A stretch of DNA of 21,488 nucleotides from an uncultured Saprospiraceae bacterium (GTDB lineage: Bacteria > Bacteroidota > Bacteroidia > Chitinophagales > Saprospiraceae): positions 1 through 21,488 of the forward strand of contig CAKUWM010000018.1 of the NCBI GenBank assembly GCA_934699305.1. Reading direction: 5' to 3'. Position numbers and translations under genes: made by a program. Under the pieces are notes generated by a model. It worked only from the letters and a program-made list of their open reading frames with translations, was not told where the DNA came from and searched no databases. Below are positions 7,408 to 13,257 of the stretch, piece by piece; the first letter of the stretch is position 1; each line of letters begins with the position of its first letter.

Positions 7408-8367
7408 TTACAACAATTCCCGGATTATGGTACTTTCTGTGATTCCTTCTGCTTCGGCTTTGTAATTTCTTACGATACGATGGCGCAATACGTAGTCTGC
7501 AATAGCTTTCACGTCTTCGATATCGGGAGAATATTTGCCGTGGATGGCAGCATGGCATTTGGCACCTAAAACAAGGTATTGAGAAGCTCTTGGTCCTGCC
7601 CCCCATGAAATATACTTGTTGACCTGTTCAGTAGCACGATCTGTATTGGGGCGAGTCTTTACGGCAAGGTTAACCGCATATTCCAGCACATTATCAGCTA
7701 TTGGGATTTTGCGGACCAACTGTTGGAAATAAAGGATTTGTTCTGAATTGAGGATGTTACGCAAATCGACTTTTTGGTCGGAAGTTGTGTTTTTTACGAC
7801 CATCAGCTCATGATGATAACTGGGGTAATCCAATGGAATATTAAACATAAATCTATCAAGCTGCGCCTCGGGCAACGGATAGGTTCCTTCCTGTTCAATG
7901 GGGTTTTGTGTCGCGAGTACAAAGAATGGCTTGGGCAGTGTATAACGCTGACCGGCGACGGTAACTATCCTCTCCTGCATGGCTTCAAGTAGGGCTGACT
8001 GCGTCTTCGGAGGAGTTCTATTTATTTCATCTGCCAAGATAATATTGGCAAATAAAGGTCCCTTCAAAAATTTAAATTGCCTATTATCATCTAATATCTC
8101 CGTTCCTGTAATATCGGACGGCATTAAATCTGGTGTAAATTGTATTCTTTTAAATTCCAAATCAAGCACTTCCGCTATAGTGCTGATCAGTAAGGTCTTG
8201 GCAAGTCCCGGCACACCGACAAGCAAGCTATGTCCATTGGCAAAAAGAGAAATCAAAACCGCTTCCACCACTTCCTCCTGTCCAATAATAACCTGAGAGA
8301 TTTCAGCTTTTAAATCCTTTGATGCCTGTGCTAAAGCATCTACACCACTTACGTCAGAAGAATACAT
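7408..8367 (-). CDS. MoxR-family AAA+ ATPase
   Basis: The 319-residue cytoplasmic ATPase has Walker A GVPGLAKT at 51-58, Walker B ILADEINR with Asp113-Glu114, sensor 1 in LATQN, and GPRASQ near the sensor-2 region, followed by the AAA lid. It is complete and typical in size. MoxR proteins act as chaperones that help mature or activate partner proteins, usually von Willebrand factor A (VWA) proteins. In Bacteroidota moxR normally heads a cluster with a DUF58 protein and BatA/BatB-type VWA proteins. Here only a pterin-family gene follows and an opposite-strand gene lies upstream, so this copy is separated from its usual partners. A TATATTTG -7 element 31 bases before the ATG supports the start. 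Confidence 0.93.
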   Translation of the reverse strand: MYSSDVSGVDALAQASKDLKAEISQVIIGQEEVVEAVLISLFANGHSLLVGVPGLAKTLLISTIAEVLDLEFKRIQFTPDLMPSDITGTEILDDNRQFKFLKGPLFANIILADEINRTPPKTQSALLEAMQERIVTVAGQRYTLPKPFFVLATQNPIEQEGTYPLPEAQLDRFMFNIPLDYPSYHHELMVVKNTTSDQKVDLRNILNSEQILYFQQLVRKIPIADNVLEYAVNLAVKTRPNTDRATEQVNKYISWGAGPRASQYLVLGAKCHAAIHGKYSPDIEDVKAIADYVLRHRIVRNYKAEAEGITESTIIRELL

Positions 8368-8398
8368 TTATTTATTGTTTGTTTGAATTAAAGAGCGC

Positions 8399-8406
8399 CA
8401 AATATA
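8399..8406 (-). promoter_or_regulatory. putative -7 element of the moxR-type gene
   Basis: The minus strand reads TATATTTG then GCGC, an exact TAnnTTTG match 31 bases before the start codon at 8367. No TTTG is present at the -33 spacing. It forms the left half of a divergent intergenic region with the site at 8633-8640. Confidence 0.45.
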
Positions 8407-8632
8407 ACGTAATTTTAATGGTAAAATTACCGACAAAACCTAAAAACATATAAATTGAGGAATTGTTTACACTATGAATGATGTCCTGATATCCATTCCA
8501 ATTCTTGTGAATTACCACATAATAGAAGGAAGTTGATACTTTGAGCATTGAAAAAAATTAAAATTAAATGTTCAGAAAACCAATCTTTCCTACTTATACA
8601 ATCAATTATTCGAATATATAATACTTTTTTGC

Positions 8633-8640
8633 TATCTTTG
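8633..8640 (+). promoter_or_regulatory. putative promoter of the HAD phosphatase gene
   Basis: TATCTTTG followed by CGCC lies 26 bases before the ATG at 8667. TTCG sits 20 bases upstream (8609-8612), three of four bases matching the TTTG -33 element. Confidence 0.55.
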
Positions 8641-8666
8641 CGCCTTCAACAATTGTCCAAATTTCC

Positions 8667-9101
8667 ATGATTGAATTGGTAGATAGCTTATTACACGAAG
8701 CTGTTGATTCTGAAGGGCGCCACATCAGCCCACATTTAGCTGAAGATGTCAAAAATTATCTCATTGACATCGATGGTACCATCTGTGATGACGTACCTAA
8801 TGAGGAGCCCGAAAGGATGGTAACCGTAGAGCCATATCCCGATGCTCTCGAGATGTGCAACAAATGGTACGAAGAAGGCCACATAATCACTTACTTTACC
8901 TCACGGACTGAAGCTCACCGTGAAATTACCGAAGAATGGCTCAATCGCCATGGCTTCCACTATCATGGTATCTTATTCGGCAAGCCACGCGGCGGGAATT
9001 ATCATTGGATCGACAATCATATCGTCAAAGCAACTCGCTTTGAAGGAAAATTTACCGATTTGGTCACTGAAATGAAGCCGATCGAAGTATTTAAGAAGTA
9101 A
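8667..9101 (+). CDS. HAD-superfamily phosphatase-like protein
   Basis: This 144-residue cytoplasmic protein carries the haloacid dehalogenase signature DIDGT (nucleophile Asp34, general acid Asp36). A motif II Thr78/Ser79 in YFTSRTEAH, Lys106 in FGKPRGG and an acidic IDNH (Asp116) are in the expected order. It is a small, cap-poor member. Related Bacteroidota proteins are sometimes labelled 'phosphoheptose isomerase', which the sequence does not support; a phosphatase on a small phosphorylated metabolite is more likely. The substrate cannot be told. About 30 residues precede the HAD core; the promoter-like element just before the ATG supports this start. The gene converges on the DUF486 gene with a 67-base gap in which I see no hairpin terminator. 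Confidence 0.8.
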   Translation: MIELVDSLLHEAVDSEGRHISPHLAEDVKNYLIDIDGTICDDVPNEEPERMVTVEPYPDALEMCNKWYEEGHIITYFTSRTEAHREITEEWLNRHGFHYHGILFGKPRGGNYHWIDNHIVKATRFEGKFTDLVTEMKPIEVFKK

Positions 9102-9168
9102 ATATTTTCTGTCCAGGCATTTTGATGCATAAATTATATGTCTTTTCTTTTCAAAGGCGCAATTGGAT

Positions 9169-9540
9169 TCATTCTTTGAAGATAAAATAGACTGCCAAAA
9201 TGAGAAAGAAAAACCCAATAAGGTGATTCATTCTAAATGGTTGTTCATTGAATATAAAAAAGGCAAATATGCTGAATACTGTTAGCGTAATGACTTCCTG
9301 AATTACTTTTAATTGCCAGATATTGAACGGACCTCCATTTTCATTGAATCCAATTCTGTTAGCCGGAATCAATAAAAAATATTCGAACAAAGCAATACCC
9401 CAACTTATCAATATAATTCCGGTCAGGCTCAAGCCGGACAGCCATTTGACCTCTTTATACTTCAAATGTCCATACCATGCGAGTGTCATAAAGGTATTGG
9501 AAAATATCAACAATACAATAGTGTATATCCCTTTGGTCAT
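9169..9540 (-). CDS. DUF486 / DMT-superfamily small membrane protein
   Basis: This 123-residue integral membrane protein has four predicted transmembrane helices, at about residues 4-25, 33-58, 79-97 and 107-121. The segments FSNTFMTLAWYGHLK, WGIALFEYFLLIPANRIG and LKVIQEVITLTVF are strongly diagnostic of the DUF486 family, one of the small drug/metabolite-transporter-like groups. The transported substrate, if any, is unknown. It is complete. It begins 25 bases after the RapZ-C stop and is probably the last gene of the obg operon, although a role in that operon's function is not evident. Confidence 0.88.
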   Translation of the reverse strand: MTKGIYTIVLLIFSNTFMTLAWYGHLKYKEVKWLSGLSLTGIILISWGIALFEYFLLIPANRIGFNENGGPFNIWQLKVIQEVITLTVFSIFAFFIFNEQPFRMNHLIGFFFLILAVYFIFKE

Positions 9541-9565
9541 TTTCCTTCTTTATTTTTCAAGGTAA

Positions 9566-9976
9566 TCAACGAATCCAAGTCTCCCTTTCCAGATGTTCAA
9601 GTTCCACATGTACCGGATAATGGTTCTGCAAATATTTGGAAGTTGACTCAGCCGCATAAACACTGCGATGTTGACCTCCTGTACACCCGAAATTGACCGT
9701 CAGATGGGTAAAGCCTCTTTCAATATAATTAGAAACAGTGATGTCCAACAAGTTACGTATATGTTGCAAATACTCCGGCATCTTCGTTTCATTTTCCAAA
9801 TATTCTACCACGGCTGCGTCTTTACCCGTAAGGATTTTCATCGAATCAATACGTCCGGGATTATCTATACCGCGCATATCAAATACAAACCCTATCCCAT
9901 GACCTGTTTCATCTTTCAAATCCCTCTTTTTATAGGAAAAACTCCTAACGATGATGTTCAATGCTCGATCCGACAT
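9566..9976 (-). CDS. stand-alone RapZ C-terminal domain protein
   Basis: The 136 residues correspond to the C-terminal half of RapZ: VRSFSYKK near the start, GIGFVFDMRGIDNPGR (27-42), LTGKDAAVVEYL, and the diagnostic GCTGGQHRSVYAAE at 97-110. In E. coli RapZ this domain binds glucosamine 6-phosphate and controls GlmY/GlmZ RNA processing, while the N-terminal half is a P-loop kinase-like domain. That N-terminal half is absent here. The protein is complete, since it begins with its own ATG and overlaps the end of the kinase gene by 19 bases in another frame, implying translational coupling. The Cys and Arg of GCTGGxHR are kept, so a sugar-phosphate pocket is plausible. The E. coli RNA targets belong to enterobacteria, so a direct enzyme-regulating role is more likely here (inference). 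Confidence 0.88.
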   Translation of the reverse strand: MSDRALNIIVRSFSYKKRDLKDETGHGIGFVFDMRGIDNPGRIDSMKILTGKDAAVVEYLENETKMPEYLQHIRNLLDITVSNYIERGFTHLTVNFGCTGGQHRSVYAAESTSKYLQNHYPVHVELEHLERETWIR

Positions 9977-10977
9977 AGCAACTTACTTTTTTGATGTATT
10001 ATTTGATTCAATACGTGACTTAATTCTACATACCGTTCTGCAAATCCGGGAACATTCAACAAAATCTGTAGATTATCAATTGCAGGCGAAATACTTTCAA
10101 CAAAATGTGCCTTTCGCTCAACCAGACCTCTACGACCATAAGCCCCCAAGACCTGCAATAATCGTACCGGCATGATTATATCTCGTTCCTGCTCAAGTCG
10201 TTGCAAAGAATATCCCATCTGCCCGGTTATCAGTTCTCCATAATATCGAAATAATAAATCTCTATCATCGTCACCAAGTCTTAGTTTAGCTTGAAACAGC
10301 AACGAAACCATATCGTAAACACAAGGCCCGCGTCTCGCACCCTGAAAGTCAATAAAACTGATTTTGCCTTCATTCACCATAATATTTCTCGTCTGAAAAT
10401 CCCGATACATCAGACCATTGAAGCCGCATCGCAACACATCCAACGCAATTCTTTCAAAGTTTAGACGTAGTCCATGAGCGTCATATTGTAAAGATGTTGG
10501 TTTGACGAAATAATTTTCAAAATAATGCAAATCAGCCAGGATATTACTATACCCGAATACAGGAGAAGGATAACATCTGAGATAATCCACTTTATGGCTC
10601 GCCTCAATATGGAGATGTGCAAGAGATTCTATAATTTTTTCCAACAATGGCCTTTGTGCTTCAAATGGCAAGTCAGCCAATAGGCTCAAAGCATCATAAC
10701 TCCCGCAATCCTCTTGTAAATAAAGGGTTCTGCTATCATCCACTGCAATAACTCGCGGAACAGGTACGCCCAACTCTGATAGGATACGAGATAAATAAAA
10801 AAAGGTCTCATTCTCGGCAATGTCTTCAGACCATGTGCCTATCACAGGCCTTCCCACTATTAAAATTCGAAAATATTGGCGATTGCTTCCTGCCCCGGCC
10901 AATGCCGTTATCCTGTCGGGATCCAGGTTAAAATGGTCTGTAGCAAATTCTCGTAATGCAATTAACTGATTCATCAT
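9958..10977 (-). CDS. aminoglycoside-phosphotransferase-fold sugar kinase, AmgK-like
   Basis: This 339-residue cytoplasmic kinase of the APH fold has its catalytic loop YRDFQTRN at 191-198 (Asp193 base, Asn198 metal ligand) and a metal-binding Asp210 in FIDFQGARRGPCVYDMVSLL. The Tyr-Arg-Asp-Phe loop and Phe-Gln after the metal Asp resemble AmgK, the Pseudomonas kinase that phosphorylates MurNAc and GlcNAc at C1 so that MurU can make UDP-MurNAc during peptidoglycan recycling. The N-lobe has GAGSNRQYFRI (28-38) as the nucleotide loop. It overlaps the obg stop by four bases (ATGA) and the RapZ-C gene by 19 bases, so the three are translationally linked. No MurU-type nucleotidyltransferase is in the window, so the AmgK role is inferred from motifs and the amino-sugar-sensing neighbour. 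Confidence 0.82.
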   Translation of the reverse strand: MMNQLIALREFATDHFNLDPDRITALAGAGSNRQYFRILIVGRPVIGTWSEDIAENETFFYLSRILSELGVPVPRVIAVDDSRTLYLQEDCGSYDALSLLADLPFEAQRPLLEKIIESLAHLHIEASHKVDYLRCYPSPVFGYSNILADLHYFENYFVKPTSLQYDAHGLRLNFERIALDVLRCGFNGLMYRDFQTRNIMVNEGKISFIDFQGARRGPCVYDMVSLLFQAKLRLGDDDRDLLFRYYGELITGQMGYSLQRLEQERDIIMPVRLLQVLGAYGRRGLVERKAHFVESISPAIDNLQILLNVPGFAERYVELSHVLNQIIHQKSKLLCRIEH

Positions 10978-12005
10978 TCCTCTTCTGAAAAATCGTGTTC
11001 CTGCGGTGGAATGGCTTCATTGAGGTAGGTCCATATCTTGTCTTTCAACTCCATGATACCTTGCTGTGTCACTGAGGAAATAAATACCGATTCTATGTCT
11101 GTAGGTATCGTCGGCATAATCCATTCCTTGAGTTCTTCATCAATCAGGTCTGACTTAGTCACAGCTAATAGACGAGGCTTATCCAATAATTCAGGGTTGT
11201 ACAGTCTTAATTCATTCAACAGAATGTGATATTCTTTGGCTATATCATCTGTTGTGGCGGGCACCATAAATAACAGGAGGCTATTCCTTTCAATATGTCG
11301 CAGGAACCTTATGCCCAGCCCTTTGCCCTGATGCGCATTCTCTATAATACCCGGTATATCGGCCATCACAAAGGAAGTATTATCGCGATGTCGCACGATA
11401 CCGAGATTGGGGACCAGGGTTGTGAAGGCATAATCTGCAATTTTGGGTTTTGCGGCACTAACAGAGGACAGGAGTGTTGATTTGCCGGCATTGGGGAAGC
11501 CCACCAAGCCAACATCGGCAAGGAGCTTCAATTCTAATATGTTCCAATCTTCCCTACCGGGCTCTCCCGGTTGTGCATACTTGGGGACCTGCTTTGAAGC
11601 AGTAGCAAAATGCCAGTTACCTAAGCCACCTCGCCCACCGAGTGTCAATATCTGCTTTTGTCGATCATGAGTAATTTCAAACAAAACTTCTCCGGTTTCA
11701 GCACTCTTAGCAACTGTTCCCAGAGGAACTTCTAAGATAATGTCTTTGCCACTACGCCCGGTACGATTATTCTTTGAACCATTGACCCCGTCTTCGGCGA
11801 TGACGTGTTTTCGGTATTTCAGGTTGATGAGCGTCCACACATTTCTGTTACCCCGAAGTATGATGTGACCGCCACGTCCACCATCACCACCATCGGGACC
11901 TCCCTTGGCATTCATTTTATCTCTGAAATAATGGTGCGATCCCGCTCCACCCTTGCCGGAACGACAACATATCTTGACGTAATCAATAAAATTCTGGTCT
12001 GCCAT
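10974..12005 (-). CDS. obg: Obg/CgtA ribosome-associated GTPase
   Basis: This essential GTPase binds the large ribosomal subunit and links ribosome assembly to growth and stress. The N-terminal Gly-rich Obg fold (YVKICCRSGKGGAGSHHYFR, GGPDGGDGGRGG, LGGRGGLGNWHFATAS) leads into the G domain: G1 GFPNAGKST at 169-177, G3 DIPGI, and G4 as TKSD instead of the classical NKxD. No extended C-terminal domain follows; the protein ends in an acidic tail. I chose the ATG at 12005 (343 residues). An upstream TTG would add six residues, but that stretch overlaps the -7 promoter element and would not be in the mRNA. It is the first gene of a four-gene operon with the kinase, RapZ-C and DUF486 genes. Confidence 0.95.
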   Translation of the reverse strand: MADQNFIDYVKICCRSGKGGAGSHHYFRDKMNAKGGPDGGDGGRGGHIILRGNRNVWTLINLKYRKHVIAEDGVNGSKNNRTGRSGKDIILEVPLGTVAKSAETGEVLFEITHDRQKQILTLGGRGGLGNWHFATASKQVPKYAQPGEPGREDWNILELKLLADVGLVGFPNAGKSTLLSSVSAAKPKIADYAFTTLVPNLGIVRHRDNTSFVMADIPGIIENAHQGKGLGIRFLRHIERNSLLLFMVPATTDDIAKEYHILLNELRLYNPELLDKPRLLAVTKSDLIDEELKEWIMPTIPTDIESVFISSVTQQGIMELKDKIWTYLNEAIPPQEHDFSEEE

Positions 12006-12012
12006 AGCGCTG

Positions 12013-12044
12013 CAAAGATGCAAAAAAATAGTTGTTTGCTCAAC
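12013..12044 (-). promoter_or_regulatory. obg promoter placed almost on the start codon
   Basis: On the minus strand, GTTG (12044-12041), a spacer of exactly 20 bases and CATCTTTG (12020-12013) approximate TTTG-N20-TAnnTTTG. The start codon ATG lies at 12005, only seven bases after TTTG. Transcription would start at or within a few bases of the ATG, giving a leaderless or nearly leaderless message. Confidence 0.5.
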
Positions 12045-12267
12045 TTTCTATTGATAATGGTGTATATACAAATTCACTAATGACTTCATTATTCTCCCCC
12101 AACAACTCATCAAAAGTGGGGAAACCATATATTGAAGTCATTCTTGCCCATAACGCTTATCCATCAATTAAAGAGTCTGACATTGATTGGAATAAAAAAA
12201 ATGAAAGGAAAATTTGTTCCCACTTGAGAAGGCATAAAATAATCCTGCTTTGCCTATGATTCAATAT

Positions 12268-12951
12268 TTACTTTTTAAAATGATAGGCAGCATTGACGCC
12301 TATATACTGATGTATTCTTTTTGCATTAGTCCAAACCTTGTCAAACTCATTTTGAATTCCAAAATAAGCAGCATATTCCGGGCTAATACTAAATCCTTTG
12401 GCAAGGAAAAAGGCGTAGGCCGCATTAACCCTGATTCCAGAGGTTGTTTGTTGATTCATATCTTTAACCTCACTGCTTATATCACTCAATTGTGCAAAAT
12501 CCTGACTTCTGTATCGGATTCCACTGACATTTTGATTTAATAAAAAATTAAATTCATATCCAATATTTATTTCGGCATGTTTAAAAATACGGAAGTTAAA
12601 TGGATACAAAGCAAATTGAACACTACTTTTCTCGATTTGGATATCGCTTGTAAAATTTTTTGGTAATGGCGACGAAGTCACAAGTAAATTCGACTTAACA
12701 GTCTCTATACCTAATCCGACTTTTATCCAATATCTACTTTTAAACAAATGAGAAGTTCCCAAAAATCCATATCTCGTTGCCCACTTTCCTTTATTAGAAT
12801 ACGAAGGTGCGCCTTCCAGTGCTTCCTGCTTATAATCCGTATAAGATGGCTGTCCTATACCCGCATAAATACCGAGAGATTGACACTGAGCCTTTTGGGG
12901 TAAAAAAGCAAAAAGCGTTGCACAAAAGATTAAAACAAATATATTTTTCAT
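12268..12951 (-). CDS. outer-membrane beta-barrel (porin-family) protein
   Basis: The 227-residue product starts with a signal peptide (MKNIFVLIFCATLFAFLPQKAQCQ) and continues as short alternating amphipathic strands: SLGIYAGIGQPSY, RYWIKVGLGIETV, VQFALYPFNFRIF, AEINIGYEFNFLL, IRVNAAYAFFLA and a final HQYIGVNAAYHFKK. The pattern and size fit the eight-stranded outer-membrane barrels frequent in Bacteroidota (OMP_b-brl type). No ligand or enzymatic motif is visible. The Cys in the signal end is not in a lipobox, so lipidation is unlikely. It stands alone between obg (same strand, 244 bases downstream) and divergent clpB. No promoter matching the TAnnTTTG pattern is seen before it. Confidence 0.7.
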   Translation of the reverse strand: MKNIFVLIFCATLFAFLPQKAQCQSLGIYAGIGQPSYTDYKQEALEGAPSYSNKGKWATRYGFLGTSHLFKSRYWIKVGLGIETVKSNLLVTSSPLPKNFTSDIQIEKSSVQFALYPFNFRIFKHAEINIGYEFNFLLNQNVSGIRYRSQDFAQLSDISSEVKDMNQQTTSGIRVNAAYAFFLAKGFSISPEYAAYFGIQNEFDKVWTNAKRIHQYIGVNAAYHFKK

Positions 12952-13257
12952 TTCAGGTTTACGTTTTGAAAATAAAAACTCATACTATTGATAACAGGTT
13001 TTACTCAATTATACCATTTTTTTTACAAATCCATGTGGTATGATTCATTAAGAATCCAAGTCGATGACCACTGGTTATATGTCTAACGGGTAACAAACAC
13101 CATTGGTTTGACATTCCGTCTTTTTGTCATAATTGAATGATAATGAATGCCATAATTGCAGAACTTCCGTTAACAGAATGTCATTTTTACATCTATTTTG
13201 GTCAAAAACTTTTATGGCTTTAAATTTGAATATTCATTTTAACAAAATAATTGAACG
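12952..13257. other. divergent intergenic region upstream of clpB
   Basis: 306 bases without a gene. It contains the clpB promoter (separate entry), an 8-bp inverted repeat TGACATTC / GAATGTCA (13109-13116 and 13176-13183), and two direct copies of CATAATTG (13128-13135 and 13151-13158). The direct copies start 23 bases apart, about two helical turns. These are possible regulator-binding sites. I see no CIRCE element. Confidence 0.5.
13197..13228 (+). promoter_or_regulatory. clpB promoter with full Bacteroidota consensus
   Basis: TTTG (13197-13200), exactly 20 bases, then TAAATTTG (13221-13228) is a perfect TTTG-N20-TAnnTTTG promoter. The clpB ATG follows 29 bases after the -7 element, so the leader is about 20-25 bases. 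Confidence 0.75.

Noticed and set aside
12006..12023. Longer obg start (TTG, six extra residues)
   Set aside because: The extra codons coincide with the -7 element CATCTTTG and the Obg domain starts at the ATG at 12005.
12032..12259. 75-codon plus-strand ORF between obg and the beta-barrel gene
   Set aside because: It overlaps the obg promoter on the other strand and has no recognised features; probably a chance frame.
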